NCBI GenBank assembly: GCA_001515945.1
Contig: LOER01000010.1
Coordinates: 1-42,448 of the forward strand
Reading direction: 5' to 3'
Length of the DNA: 42,448 nucleotides
Source: Desulfitibacter sp. BRH_c19
Lineage (GTDB): Bacteria; Bacillota; DSM-16504; Desulfitibacterales; Desulfitibacteraceae
The notes under the pieces were generated by a model. It did no database searches and was not told the DNA's origin. It saw only the letters and a program-made list of their open reading frames with translations. Position numbers and translations under genes: made by a program. Every line of letters starts with the position of its first letter. Position 1 is the stretch's first letter. Below, piece after piece: positions 25,903 through 34,762 of the stretch.

Positions 25903-25918
25903 TCTTGGCTATATTGTT

Positions 25919-27256
25919 TTACTCTTCCGGGCTACCCTTTGCATAATCAACAAACTTAGTAAATTCAGGTAAAAACACAAGCTCTATTGTTCCCGTAGGA
26001 CCATGTCTGTGTTTTGCTAAAATTATTTCTGCTATACCTTTTCTTTCAGATTCAGGATCGAAGTAATCTGGTCTATGAATAAACATAACCACATCACTAT
26101 CCTGTTCTAATGCGCCTGATTCTCGTAAATGACTTAAGTTAGGTCTTTTATCGTGCGTTTGCTCTACAGCTCTACTTAACTGTGAAAGTGCCAAAACTGG
26201 TACACTTAACTCTTTCGCAAGACTTTTCAGAGATCGCGATATCTCTGAGATTTCCTGCTGCCTATTTTCTGTTCTACGGGACCCTCTCATTAATTGTAAA
26301 TAGTCAATAATTATTAGACCTAGACCACTTTCTGATTTTAGTCTTCTTGCCTTTGCCCTAACCTCCATAACTGAAATAGAGGGGGTATCATCAAGATATA
26401 TGGGAGCATCTGCAATACCTTCAGCAGCTTGAATTAGCCTTTTCCAGTCGTCCTCATTTAGGTTGCCGCTTCTTAACTTATGCTGATCCACCATTGCCTC
26501 TGACGCCCATAACCTTTGAACTAACTGTTCCTTTGACATTTCCAAGCTAAATATTGCTACAGTCGTTTTACTCTCACAAGCAACTTTCTGAGCAATATTC
26601 ATGCAAAAAGAAGTTTTCCCCATTGCAGGCCTAGCGGCACAAATGATTAAATCGCTTGGTTGTAATCCCGATAACAGCTTGTCCAAGTCTTTAAAAGTTG
26701 CTATGCCCGTAACGTCACCTTTGTGATGGGTGAGCTTCTCCACTTGATCAAAGGTCTCCACAAGAATATCTTTGATGTGACTAAATCCTTCTTTGTGTTT
26801 TTTCTGCCCGATTTCAAATATGGACTTCTCTGCCTCATCTAAAAGTTCTGTAACCTCAAGACCACCGTGATATGATTTATGCACTATTTGAGAAGCAGCA
26901 CTAATTAATGAACGTATAATTCCTTTTTCTACAATAATTCCGGCGTAAAAATTTATATTGGCTGCAGTAGGAGAAGATGAAGATAGCGTAGCTATATAAG
27001 TTGCTCCTCCTATCTCTTCTATTTTATTATTTTGTCTGAGTGCTTCAACAACAGTAAGCATATCTACAGGCTTATTTTTTTCAACCAGTTCAAGAATAAC
27101 CTGATAAATAACCCTATGCGCCTGCCTATAAAAGTCCTCAGGCTTTAGAATATCCCCTATTGAATAAATGGCTTCCGGGTCAATCATTAGGGCACCTAAT
27201 ACTGCCTGTTCTGCCTCAATACTGTGTGGTGGCAATCTCTCTTCAAGAACACTCAT
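25919..27256 (-). CDS. dnaB: Replicative DNA helicase
   Basis: DnaB unwinds DNA at the replication fork as a hexamer. The 445-residue product has the N-terminal domain (PPHSIEAEQAVLGALM) and a RecA-like C-terminal domain with Walker A ARPAMGKTSF, the DYLQLM Walker B segment and LSQLSRAVE. The start chosen is the ATG at 27254-27256, giving the family-typical MSVLEERLPPHS; an upstream start would add 19 residues overlapping the protease gene. AGGAGG lies about 11 nt upstream. It follows lonC by 22 bp and is the last gene of the DUF2232-rplI-lonC-dnaB unit. Confidence 0.97.
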   Translation of the reverse strand: MSVLEERLPPHSIEAEQAVLGALMIDPEAIYSIGDILKPEDFYRQAHRVIYQVILELVEKNKPVDMLTVVEALRQNNKIEEIGGATYIATLSSSSPTAANINFYAGIIVEKGIIRSLISAASQIVHKSYHGGLEVTELLDEAEKSIFEIGQKKHKEGFSHIKDILVETFDQVEKLTHHKGDVTGIATFKDLDKLLSGLQPSDLIICAARPAMGKTSFCMNIAQKVACESKTTVAIFSLEMSKEQLVQRLWASEAMVDQHKLRSGNLNEDDWKRLIQAAEGIADAPIYLDDTPSISVMEVRAKARRLKSESGLGLIIIDYLQLMRGSRRTENRQQEISEISRSLKSLAKELSVPVLALSQLSRAVEQTHDKRPNLSHLRESGALEQDSDVVMFIHRPDYFDPESERKGIAEIILAKHRHGPTGTIELVFLPEFTKFVDYAKGSPEE

Positions 27257-27278
27257 ATCTATATCTTTGCCTCCTGGT

Positions 27279-29243
27279 CTAGCAAACCTTTTCTTCTTTG
27301 GTAACCTTAACAATTATTTCTTCAAGAGCTTCTTCAACTGTAGATACAACAATAATTTCTATTCCCTTTAGGTCTGCAGGAAAATCTCTTTCATTTTCTT
27401 TGGGAATTAAAACCTTTTTCATTCCCGCTTGCTTTGCGCCATAAATCTTTTCTGAAATACCCCCAACAGGTTTTACCTTGCCTTGTACTGATACTTCACC
27501 AGTAATAGCGATATTTTGCATAAGGGGAACTTCCTGCATGCAGCTTAACAATACTAAACAGATTGCTAAACCAGCTGAAGGCCCATCAATATTTCCCCCA
27601 CCAATGACATTTATATGCACATCATAGTTTAATAACTCTTCTCCAGTCAGCCTTCTAATTACTGAAGCAGCATTAAACACAGAGTCCTTCGCCATGCTCC
27701 CAGCGGTATCATTAAACCTTATGGTACCTTTTCCCTCGTCCTTGGCAGTAAAAACAACAGCTTCAATTTCTAGAACTGAACCAACAAAACCGGAAACCCC
27801 TAAACCAAATACTTTACCTATGGCAGGTTTGGAATTAGCTTTTAATGTAACATAGGGGACAAGTCTTGAACTTTGGATAACCTCATAAATATCTTCTTCA
27901 GTAATATACACTCTTTTAGGAGGCCTGCCCTTTTTGGTTTGTAACTTATATAAAGCCAAACCATAGGCATCAGCTAGGATACTATTTGCTTTTCTGCCCT
28001 CTATAGTATATTCACTAATTATTTCTGCTACCATTGGATGTAAATCTATCCCTAGCCTCATGGAAGATTGATTTATTATCTGCTTTATATGAGTAGGCGA
28101 CAGGGGTTCAAAGAATATTTCTGCACACCTCGACCTGATAGCAGGATTTATCTGATCCGGGCTTCTAGTGGTAGCACTTATTAAAACAAAATCAGCAGGT
28201 GCACCTTCATCAAATATTTTTTTAATATACTGAGGTATCCTATCATCACTTGGATCATAATAAGAAGACTCGAATTCAACTCTCTTATCCTCAAGAACCT
28301 TAAGCAGCTTATTTAGTAAAATAGGATCTAACTCTCCGATTTCATCGATAAATAACACTCCACCATGAGCTTCTGTTACAAGACCAAGTTTAGGTTCTGG
28401 AATTCCACTTTCGGCCAAATCTTTACGCGCACCCTGGTATATAGGGTCATGTACGGAACCAAGTAATGGATTAGTTACTTCCCTTGGATCCCATCTTAAT
28501 GTTGCACCATTTACTTCAATAAATGAAGCATCCGTTTCAAATGGAGATTTCTTTAACTTCTTTGCAGCATCAAGTGCAATTCTAGCCGCTGTAGTTTTTC
28601 CTACTCCTGGAGGTCCATATAGTATAATATGCTGTGGATAAGGAGATGAAAGTTTTGACATCAATGCCTTTACTGGCTTCTCCTGACCAACAATTTCATC
28701 TAGTTCCTTAGGCCTTAACATTTCCATTGCAGATTTGGCAAGGCTTATAGAATCCATTTTTTCCAAAACTGCCAGTTTTTTTAATGTCTGAGCATTTTCA
28801 GGATTTTGATTTTCTTTAAGAATCTGCATTTTTATTTCTTGATAATACTCTTCTTGGCGTTCTAACATTTTAGTAGCAATTTTTCGCTCTAATTCTTCTT
28901 CCACAGAACGTAATGCAATCTGTTCTGCTATTGCTTCTTCAAGTGTGTCTAGGGTTTTTTCTGCTTTTTTTGCCCCAGGAATTTCATCTAATGTGGGATC
29001 CTCTAAAACAATTTTTTGCAAAGCTAATAGCCTTTTACCAACATGATTTGAATTCAACAAATCTAAAGCATTGAGTTTGCTTGCTTTTAAGACTAGCCTA
29101 TCAGTCCCATATAAATCACATAAAATGGTAAAGATGGCTGTTATCCTATCAATTATTTCAATCTTATATCCTGTTTTTTTAAGTGATGGTAGTTTGATAT
29201 CTTTTTCATAATCTTTTGTTACATCTTCAAGAATACTAGGCAT
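27279..29243 (-). CDS. lonC: LonC-type ATP-dependent protease
   Basis: This 654-residue AAA+ Lon-like protease lacks the classic LonA N-domain. It has Walker A LYGPPGVGKTT, Walker B GGVLFIDEIGELD and a C-terminal Lon protease domain with the Ser-Lys dyad S556 (GPSAG) and K599 (ISEKIYGAK). The form and its location between rplI and dnaB match the LonC family described for a subset of endospore formers, where a sporulation role has been proposed but is not proven. It lies 16 bp after rplI and 22 bp before dnaB, so it is cotranscribed with both. Confidence 0.9.
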   Translation of the reverse strand: MPSILEDVTKDYEKDIKLPSLKKTGYKIEIIDRITAIFTILCDLYGTDRLVLKASKLNALDLLNSNHVGKRLLALQKIVLEDPTLDEIPGAKKAEKTLDTLEEAIAEQIALRSVEEELERKIATKMLERQEEYYQEIKMQILKENQNPENAQTLKKLAVLEKMDSISLAKSAMEMLRPKELDEIVGQEKPVKALMSKLSSPYPQHIILYGPPGVGKTTAARIALDAAKKLKKSPFETDASFIEVNGATLRWDPREVTNPLLGSVHDPIYQGARKDLAESGIPEPKLGLVTEAHGGVLFIDEIGELDPILLNKLLKVLEDKRVEFESSYYDPSDDRIPQYIKKIFDEGAPADFVLISATTRSPDQINPAIRSRCAEIFFEPLSPTHIKQIINQSSMRLGIDLHPMVAEIISEYTIEGRKANSILADAYGLALYKLQTKKGRPPKRVYITEEDIYEVIQSSRLVPYVTLKANSKPAIGKVFGLGVSGFVGSVLEIEAVVFTAKDEGKGTIRFNDTAGSMAKDSVFNAASVIRRLTGEELLNYDVHINVIGGGNIDGPSAGLAICLVLLSCMQEVPLMQNIAITGEVSVQGKVKPVGGISEKIYGAKQAGMKKVLIPKENERDFPADLKGIEIIVVSTVEEALEEIIVKVTKEEKVC

Positions 29244-29259
29244 AAATAACTCCTTCCCT

Positions 29260-29709
29260 TTATTCTGCTGCTTTTACCGTTATGTTAATTTCCCTATGAA
29301 CTTCGGGATGTAGTTTGATTTTAACCTGATAATCACCAAGATTTTTTATTGGCTCTGGCAGATCTATTTTTCTTTTATCAATCTTTTTACCAAGTTGCTC
29401 CTTAATAACAGAAGCAATTTCCATACTTGTAATGGACCCAAATAGTCTTCCCTTTTCACCAGCTTTTGCGGTTATAACCAAGGGGGTTTTGCTTAAGTCG
29501 TCACCAACGGCTTTTGCTTTTTCCTTTTCCAATTCTTTTTCCTTTTGCTGCTTTAATTTCATGGTTTCTAGATTCTTAATGTTTTGTGGAGTAGCTTCAA
29601 TAGCTAATTTTTTTGGAAACAAAAAATTTTGGGCAAATCCATCTGCTGCATTTACTATGTCTCCCTTGTTTCCCAGCTTTTTAACATCTTGAATTAGAAT
29701 TACCTTCAT
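29260..29709 (-). CDS. rplI: 50S ribosomal protein L9
   Basis: L9 is a two-domain 23S rRNA-binding protein. The 149-residue product has the N-terminal [17 protein letters not shown] domain, a long charged connecting helix (residues ~40-75) and the C-terminal domain with GRLFGSIT. The ATG at 29707-29709 is chosen because it gives the conserved N-terminus; upstream GTG and TTG codons would add up to three residues. It sits between the DUF2232 gene (15 bp) and lonC. Confidence 0.97.
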   Translation of the reverse strand: MKVILIQDVKKLGNKGDIVNAADGFAQNFLFPKKLAIEATPQNIKNLETMKLKQQKEKELEKEKAKAVGDDLSKTPLVITAKAGEKGRLFGSITSMEIASVIKEQLGKKIDKRKIDLPEPIKNLGDYQVKIKLHPEVHREINITVKAAE

Positions 29710-29724
29710 TTCCAACACACCCTT

Positions 29725-30723
29725 CTAACCTTTTTCCTTATTATTTTTTTCTTTCATGTATCCTATTTTACGATAGTTAAACAAGGGGTCAAACAATCCT
29801 GTTATTAATAATACCATTAAAGTTAATGGAATGTTTAAAACAATTATAACCAATAAAAGAACTTTAAGTAAGATGGAAATCTTCCATTTATTATAATAGA
29901 AGGCCAATACTGATAACCCTTGAATAAAAAGTATAGGGAAATACATATACATAATATTCATGCCTATTATCGAACCAACTTCCCAACTTCTAAAATCCCC
30001 ATACAACAGTAGGGCTAAACCCACTATTACTCCCCAAATAAAATACCATGGTATCTGCCAGTAGCGAAACATTGGGAGCTGGCTAACCTGTATAGTTAGC
30101 TTTTGTAAAACCTTTCTAGTTATAAAATAGGTTATAAATGCAACAGTCATCCCATATATCACCATAGTAGCAGGTATTAATTTAACTAACAAGTTTGACA
30201 TGGACATGATAGTATTTCGTATTTCTTCTATAGTTAGACCTTGTTCTTGAAGTCTATCAAGAACCCCCATACTCTCATACATTATAATAACACTATCAGT
30301 AGTTTCTTCAAAGGCAGCTGTAAGATCAGCTATACTAAATCCCATTATTAGAAAACTCAATAGAAAAGATATTACAGTAGAAATAGCAACTACTATAGTT
30401 CCCATCATTATTATTTTTGAAAATTCGGCCCTTTTACTAAAATAATAACTAAAAACTACACCAAGACCTGCAAACTGAACAATAAAAATAAATGCTCTCC
30501 ACGGAGTAGCCAATATCATTAGCAAAATTGCAGAAGTAATCAAGGCCAATATTCCAGTATAAAAGTCTCTCCGAACAGCTACAACTATTATGGGTACAAG
30601 CCATACAAAAACTGTTATAACTTGAAATGGGGGAATGTAAAAACCAATTAAGGCAATCATTGCTGCTAAAGCAGCCATTAAAGCTCCTTCTATGTAGTTT
30701 TTTAACTTCATTTGACTATCCAT
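29725..30723 (-). CDS. DUF2232 membrane protein (YybS-like)
   Basis: A polytopic membrane protein of about 332 residues with eight or so hydrophobic segments, starting IEGALMAALAAMIALIGFYIPP. YybS homologues occupy this place beside rplI in Firmicutes; their function is unknown. The start is uncertain: the ATG at 30721-30723 has GGAG 11 nt upstream, whereas a TTG nine bases earlier would be too close. In Bacillus the c-di-AMP phosphodiesterase gene gdpP follows yybS; here rplI follows directly, 15 bp later. Confidence 0.88.
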   Translation of the reverse strand: MDSQMKLKNYIEGALMAALAAMIALIGFYIPPFQVITVFVWLVPIIVVAVRRDFYTGILALITSAILLMILATPWRAFIFIVQFAGLGVVFSYYFSKRAEFSKIIMMGTIVVAISTVISFLLSFLIMGFSIADLTAAFEETTDSVIIMYESMGVLDRLQEQGLTIEEIRNTIMSMSNLLVKLIPATMVIYGMTVAFITYFITRKVLQKLTIQVSQLPMFRYWQIPWYFIWGVIVGLALLLYGDFRSWEVGSIIGMNIMYMYFPILFIQGLSVLAFYYNKWKISILLKVLLLVIIVLNIPLTLMVLLITGLFDPLFNYRKIGYMKEKNNKEKG

Positions 30724-30858
30724 GTCAATCAACGCTCCTATATACAGCTTTCTTGGTTTCTGATAGATTTTGCATTAGCAATGCATAAAATGCAAGAAAC
30801 AAGAAGCATGAGAAAATCCTGAATCCTGCATCATGCCTCCTGCCTCTTTAACTTATAT

Positions 30859-30883
30859 AAAAGGGAGCAAAGTTTTTGCTCCC
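30859..30883 (-). terminator. Terminator of the rpsF-ssb-rpsR unit
   Basis: On the minus strand GGGAGCAAA and TTTGCTCCC form a perfect 9-bp stem with a 3-nt loop followed by TTTTATAT, 55 bp beyond rpsR. It separates the ribosomal S6/S18 unit from the DUF2232-rplI-lonC-dnaB genes. Confidence 0.88.
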
Positions 30884-30938
30884 CGTAATACTACTGCATT
30901 TATCCGATGGCTAACTCCACCTGAATAAAGAATCCTGT

Positions 30939-31166
30939 TTATTCGATTGTATATGGTAGTAATGCAATATGTCTAGATCTTTTAATAGCAGCTGTAAGCT
31001 GTCGTTGATGTTGAGCACAATTACCAGAAATCCTTCTAGGTAGAATTTTGCCTCTTTCTGTTATATGTCTACGTAAACGGTTTATATCTTTGTAATCAAT
31101 ATGCTCTACTTTATCAACACAGAAGCCGCAAACCTTACGCCGTGAGCGCCTACGATCTTTTTTCAT
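30939..31166 (-). CDS. rpsR: 30S ribosomal protein S18
   Basis: The 75-residue protein has the S18 core ([21 protein letters not shown] and [19 protein letters not shown]). It retains a likely zinc-binding set: CGFC near residue 13, plus cysteine and histidine in [14 protein letters not shown] lies 6 nt before the ATG. It is the last gene of the rpsF-ssb-rpsR unit, 17 bp after ssb. Confidence 0.97.
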   Translation of the reverse strand: MKKDRRRSRRKVCGFCVDKVEHIDYKDINRLRRHITERGKILPRRISGNCAQHQRQLTAAIKRSRHIALLPYTIE

Positions 31167-31183
31167 GGTTTGCCTCCTTTATA

Positions 31184-31582
31184 TTAGAATGGAAACTCAC
31201 TATCATCTGGTATTCCAAGTTCTTCTCCGAAATTTGTGTCATTGGATGCTCCTACTTTATCCTTTGGCCAATCCAAGAATCGTACATTCTCTGCTACAAC
31301 ATCTGTAGCCTGCCTTTTGCTTCCATCTTGTGCCTCGTAGCTATTTATCTGTATACGTCCGTCAACAGCTACTAACCTGCCTTTACCAAGGTTTTTTGCA
31401 CAAACTTCAGCTAGCTTACGCCAAACTACTATTCTGATGAAATCCGTTTCTCTTTCTCCTTGCTTATTAGCAAAAGGTCTGTCAACGGCAAGAGAAAAAT
31501 TAGCGACAGGTATACCTGAGCCTGTATATCTTAATTCTGGATCACGAGTTAATCTCCCAATGAGAATTACTTTATTAAGCAA
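31184..31582 (-). CDS. ssb: Single-stranded DNA-binding protein
   Basis: SSB coats single-stranded DNA during replication and repair. The 132-residue product has the OB fold (LNKVILIGRLTRDPELRYT, DFIRIVVWRKLAE, LVAVDGRIQ) and the acidic tip ending DDSEFPF that binds partner proteins. The linker between fold and tip is short, about 20 residues. The start is taken as a TTG (31580-31582) with GGGGGG 8 nt upstream; the GTG three codons earlier would leave no room for the ribosome site. It lies 21 bp after rpsF. Confidence 0.95.
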   Translation of the reverse strand: MLNKVILIGRLTRDPELRYTGSGIPVANFSLAVDRPFANKQGERETDFIRIVVWRKLAEVCAKNLGKGRLVAVDGRIQINSYEAQDGSKRQATDVVAENVRFLDWPKDKVGASNDTNFGEELGIPDDSEFPF

Positions 31583-31603
31583 CCAAGACACCCCCCAAAT
31601 GAA

Positions 31604-31972
31604 TTACCCTTTATCCTCTTCCACAACTTTTGTGTCTTCCACAACTTTTGTATCTTCTACAACTTTTATATCTTCTACAACTTTTGTGTCTTCTAATCGG
31701 ACAATTAGATAACGAATAACATTCTCAGTTATCTTAAATACTCTTTCTAATTCCTGAGCCGCTGCAGGCTCACTCTGGAATAGAAGTAGTACGTAGTATC
31801 CATCTTTTATTTTCTTTACCTCGTAGGCCAATCTTCTTTTGCCCCACAAGTCCACTTTTTCTACAACCCCGCCCTGATCAACAATTATGTTTTTAAATCT
31901 TTCTATATTCTGAGTAGTCTCTTCTTCTGACAGTTCAGGATGTAAAATATACATACATTCATAATTACGCAC
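31604..31972 (-). CDS. rpsF: 30S ribosomal protein S6 with repetitive C-terminal tail
   Basis: S6 pairs with S18 on the small-subunit platform. The 122-residue product has the core MRNYECMYILHPEL, LWGKRRLAYEVKKIKDGYYV and NVIRYLIVRLED. The GTG at 31970-31972 is chosen because GGAGG lies 8 nt upstream and the N-terminus then fits the family. The last ~30 residues consist of the repeated motif ED(T/I)KVV, encoded by four perfect-phase 18-bp units. It is the first gene of the unit, with its own promoter. Confidence 0.96.
   Translation of the reverse strand: MRNYECMYILHPELSEEETTQNIERFKNIIVDQGGVVEKVDLWGKRRLAYEVKKIKDGYYVLLLFQSEPAAAQELERVFKITENVIRYLIVRLEDTKVVEDIKVVEDTKVVEDTKVVEEDKG
31623..31694 (-). 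repeat. Four 18-bp units encoding the S6 tail
   Basis: Units at 31623-31640, 31641-31658, 31659-31676 and 31677-31694 differ at only a few positions. The 18-bp length keeps frame and encodes ED(T/I)KVV repeats in the S6 C-terminus. Confidence 0.92.
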
Positions 31973-32004
31973 TATTAACACCTCCTCCCTATGGTCTATG
32001 GCCC

Positions 32005-32023
32005 CATTTCTAAAATGGAGCAG
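32005..32023 (-). promoter_or_regulatory. Hairpin in the rpsF leader
   Basis: On the minus strand CTCCATTT and AAATGGGG form an 8-bp stem (one T-G) with a 3-nt loop in the ~60-nt leader before rpsF. S6:S18 autoregulatory leaders are known in this position in other bacteria, but I cannot confirm that this matches that motif. Confidence 0.4.
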
Positions 32024-32037
32024 GGAATACCATAAAA

Positions 32038-32066
32038 ATTATAGCACAAGGCACCTTCTAACACAA
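32038..32066 (-). promoter_or_regulatory. Promoter of rpsF-ssb-rpsR
   Basis: On the minus strand TTGTGT (32061-32066) and TATAAT (32038-32043) are separated by 17 bp. The start point would lie about 60 nt before the rpsF GTG. Confidence 0.75.
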
Positions 32067-32128
32067 GCTTGTTGAATAATAACTTCTAATTTTCTAATTA
32101 CTTGTATAATATCCGTTCACTTATTTAC

Positions 32129-33544
32129 TTATGAAGGAAGTTTGTCTTTAAGGTAGTTTTGTAAAGAAACCATCTTATATTCTTCCAACTCTGGTTGTTC
32201 AAAATTCTTTATACGCTGCTGAGCCTCTTCCCATGCAATTTCTATGGCATTTTTTTTCTTATCCTGCCAAGTACTCCAATTGCTTCTATCAGATACCATT
32301 GGAGTATAAAACTCAGTACGATACCTAGCCAAAGTGTCAGAGTGCTCTAGATAATGACCTCCAGTCACAACATCTTTGGCAAGAGAAATAGCATCATTTC
32401 TATCAACCATATTGATACCTTGAAGTATTCTTTTTATCCTACCGCTAATCTCCTCATCCCAAATCCATTTTTCTAAGCTTATTGTTAGGAAAGACTCCAT
32501 GACACCTACACCATGTAGCACAATATCCACGCCATTTCCAAAAGTAAATAATAAATTAGTAGTCGCTTCTATCCCTGTTTGAATATCAACCTCTTTACTA
32601 TCGGTAAGCCCTCCACCACCTCTATATGGAATACCATAATAATTGGCTAATTGTTTAAAAGCAGTAGTAAGCAAACCATATTCCGGAGCGCCTATACAGA
32701 GGTTCATTGTTTTCATGTCTGTAATAGTTGAGGTGTTTCCATATACTACAGGACTTCCTGGGTTAACCAGTTGAGTCACTAAAATACCTGTCATAATCTC
32801 TGCATTATTTTGGAGTATAGTTGCCCATAGACTAGTTGGAGATGTAAACCCAGCCATTGAACAGCAGGTCACCACTACAGGTTGATTATTTTTTGAGTAA
32901 ACCCAAATAGCTTCAAGCATTCTCTCATCCCATGCCATTGGAGATAAAGCATTTACAACACCAAAGATAAAGCTGTCTTTTTCAGATGCCGGTTCAACTA
33001 CTAGTTTTGCCATTTCAATACAATGTGTGGAAACTTTTGTACCCATAGACATTCCCATAAGGGGTTTATCACAATGCTGTAGCAACTCTTTCATGAAGAC
33101 CAAGTGCTTGTATTCCTCCTTTATATCTGATGGATCTAATATACCAGCACATACAGCTTGTATCTGTTCACTAGTCTGAGCTAATTTATAGAAATCTACC
33201 ACATTAGTTAACTTTCCTTTTCTTCTTCCTAATTTATGGTCATGAACAAATACTGGCCCTCCAGTAGGAGCCATAACTATTTCGCCTTTTCCAATAGTAA
33301 TGCTGTTAACTCTTTTGCGAGCTGTAATTTCAAAGAAGCTTGGAGCTAATTTAATCATTTCTTCAATGAGATTTTTAGGAATCTTAACTATGTCCCCATT
33401 CCCAGTCACAGCACCATTTTCAACCAACAATTCTTTTGTTGCTTGATGGTGAATAGCAATACCACGATCATTCAACAAATCCATGGTTTGAAAATGTAGT
33501 TCTTCAATTTGATCTTTTGAAAAAACTTTCATATCCCAAAACAT
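32129..33544 (-). CDS. MttB-superfamily corrinoid methyltransferase, non-pyrrolysine type
   Basis: The 471-residue protein belongs to the trimethylamine:corrinoid methyltransferase superfamily (COG5598), with blocks such as MAPTGGPVFVHD, NPGSPVVYGNTST, GAPEYGLL and YRGGGGLTDSKEVD. The frame runs through without an in-frame amber codon, so it is the non-pyrrolysine branch, whose studied members demethylate quaternary amines such as glycine betaine or proline betaine onto a corrinoid protein. No corrinoid protein, methyltransferase 2 or activating protein is encoded nearby, so substrate and partners are unknown. AGGAGG lies about 10 nt before the ATG. Confidence 0.88.
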   Translation of the reverse strand: MFWDMKVFSKDQIEELHFQTMDLLNDRGIAIHHQATKELLVENGAVTGNGDIVKIPKNLIEEMIKLAPSFFEITARKRVNSITIGKGEIVMAPTGGPVFVHDHKLGRRKGKLTNVVDFYKLAQTSEQIQAVCAGILDPSDIKEEYKHLVFMKELLQHCDKPLMGMSMGTKVSTHCIEMAKLVVEPASEKDSFIFGVVNALSPMAWDERMLEAIWVYSKNNQPVVVTCCSMAGFTSPTSLWATILQNNAEIMTGILVTQLVNPGSPVVYGNTSTITDMKTMNLCIGAPEYGLLTTAFKQLANYYGIPYRGGGGLTDSKEVDIQTGIEATTNLLFTFGNGVDIVLHGVGVMESFLTISLEKWIWDEEISGRIKRILQGINMVDRNDAISLAKDVVTGGHYLEHSDTLARYRTEFYTPMVSDRSNWSTWQDKKKNAIEIAWEEAQQRIKNFEQPELEEYKMVSLQNYLKDKLPS

Positions 33545-33590
33545 TAAAGATAAACCCTCCTTTCAATGTCCCCAACTTATGCAACTTATG

Positions 33591-33611
33591 AAACCTCCGT
33601 TTAGGAGGTTT
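33591..33611 (-). terminator. Hairpin after DUF951, possible terminator
   Basis: AAACCTCC and GGAGGTTT form an 8-bp stem with a 5-nt loop, 8 bp beyond the DUF951 stop codon. There is no T run after it on the minus strand, so termination is uncertain. Confidence 0.5.
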
Positions 33612-33618
33612 AGTAGTT

Positions 33619-33834
33619 TCATTCATTAATTGTGCTTTTGCTAGAAACTATGTCTTTCACAGATTTCTCAAATTTGGGCCTTGAAATCATAAGACTTCTT
33701 GTACACCCAAGACATTTAATTCTAAAGTCAGCTCCTGTTCTAAGCACTTCCCACTTATCACTTCCACATGGATGAACTTTTTTCATCCTTACAACATCCC
33801 CTACTTGAAATGGATAAATCTTGTATTTACTCAT
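33619..33834 (-). CDS. DUF951 family small protein (YyzM-like)
   Basis: A 71-residue protein containing the family motif VGDVVRMKKVHPCGSDKWEVL and a second block IKCLGCTRSLMISRPKFEK. The cysteines in HPCG and CLGC may bind metal. DUF951 genes commonly lie near rpsF or ychF in Firmicutes; the function is unknown. The ATG at 33832-33834 is chosen over an upstream in-frame start that would overlap the previous gene. It begins 4 bp after the HEAT-repeat gene. Confidence 0.9.
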   Translation of the reverse strand: MSKYKIYPFQVGDVVRMKKVHPCGSDKWEVLRTGADFRIKCLGCTRSLMISRPKFEKSVKDIVSSKSTINE

Positions 33835-33838
33835 AGAA

Positions 33839-34750
33839 TTATTTCTCCCTTCCTTGATAAATAACCCTACGTGGATACGCAACAGCTGACTGTTCCACAG
33901 TATCAATGATTACTGGATTATTCATTACTACATCCATAGCTTCCTTTGTTCCTAAATTTTTTAAGCTTTTATACATTTGTTGTTTAATCTGATCAGATGA
34001 CCCAGAAATTGCCTTTTCAAAAACGTTTTTAAAACTAATATCTTTTTTTCCTGCCAAATATTTTAAAGCTGCCACTCTAGTTTCAATGTTTGGCGAATCT
34101 AAGCATTTCAACATTTCCCCATTTATTTTATAATTTATTATGTCATTTGTTATATCGTTGGCTTTTTCAAATTCCAGAAGTCCAAGAATTTCTATAATAA
34201 CTACATTGCTCAATTTTGGGTTGTTTATATTATTGATTAATTCTAAAGCAGCAATGGATCCATATCCAACAAGGATCTGCGCTAGTCTAGCAGGTAAACA
34301 AGAGCTATCTTCTTTCAGCTCTTTTACAGTCAATTCAACTACTTTTTTGTTTTTATATAAAATTAAGGTATGTGCAGCCTCAAACCGAATAGACTCTCTG
34401 TTATCAGCTAGCCTTTTAAAAATAAAATCTAAAGCTTTAAATGGTTTTAAAAGTCCTAATAAATCTAATGAAAAAAGAATTTCTTTTTCGCTTCCTTTAT
34501 TTAACTTGTTATAGATCATCTTCATATAACCTATATCTTCTAACACAACAAGTAATTGTTTCTGTAGGTAGGACTCTAAATTTGGATATACTTCCTTTAA
34601 AACATAAGTTACCTCTTCTTCAGAAAGCTCTTGTAAGGAATTAATAACCCATGGGGAAATTTGTTGCTCCATTGATAAGAAATTTCTAATAAGCTTATCT
34701 ACCTTTGCATTTTTGATTTTATTTTTTAGACTACCTAAAAAATTTCTCAT
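33839..34750 (-). CDS. HEAT-repeat-like helical protein
   Basis: The 303-residue protein is almost entirely helical. Repeated pairs of helices with ALDFIFKRLADNRESIRFEAAHTL, NIETRVAALKYLAG and IKQQMYKSLKNLGTKEAMDVV spacing look like HEAT/PBS-lyase repeats, which usually mediate protein binding. No catalytic motif or signal peptide is visible. It lies 12 bp downstream of yedF and 4 bp upstream of DUF951, so it is probably cotranscribed with the selenium genes. AGGTGAG lies just before the ATG. Its partner is unknown. Confidence 0.8.
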   Translation of the reverse strand: MRNFLGSLKNKIKNAKVDKLIRNFLSMEQQISPWVINSLQELSEEEVTYVLKEVYPNLESYLQKQLLVVLEDIGYMKMIYNKLNKGSEKEILFSLDLLGLLKPFKALDFIFKRLADNRESIRFEAAHTLILYKNKKVVELTVKELKEDSSCLPARLAQILVGYGSIAALELINNINNPKLSNVVIIEILGLLEFEKANDITNDIINYKINGEMLKCLDSPNIETRVAALKYLAGKKDISFKNVFEKAISGSSDQIKQQMYKSLKNLGTKEAMDVVMNNPVIIDTVEQSAVAYPRRVIYQGREK

Positions 34751-34762
34751 TAACTCACCTGT

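Noticed and set aside
30760-30855. Repeat-like stretch with CATGC and CCTGC words between rpsR and the DUF2232 gene
   Set aside because: The similarity is short and imperfect; apart from a small TGCATT/AATGCA palindrome nothing definite could be supported.
32129-33544. Pyrrolysine-containing methyltransferase
   Set aside because: The gene is full length without any in-frame amber codon, so it belongs to the non-pyrrolysine branch.
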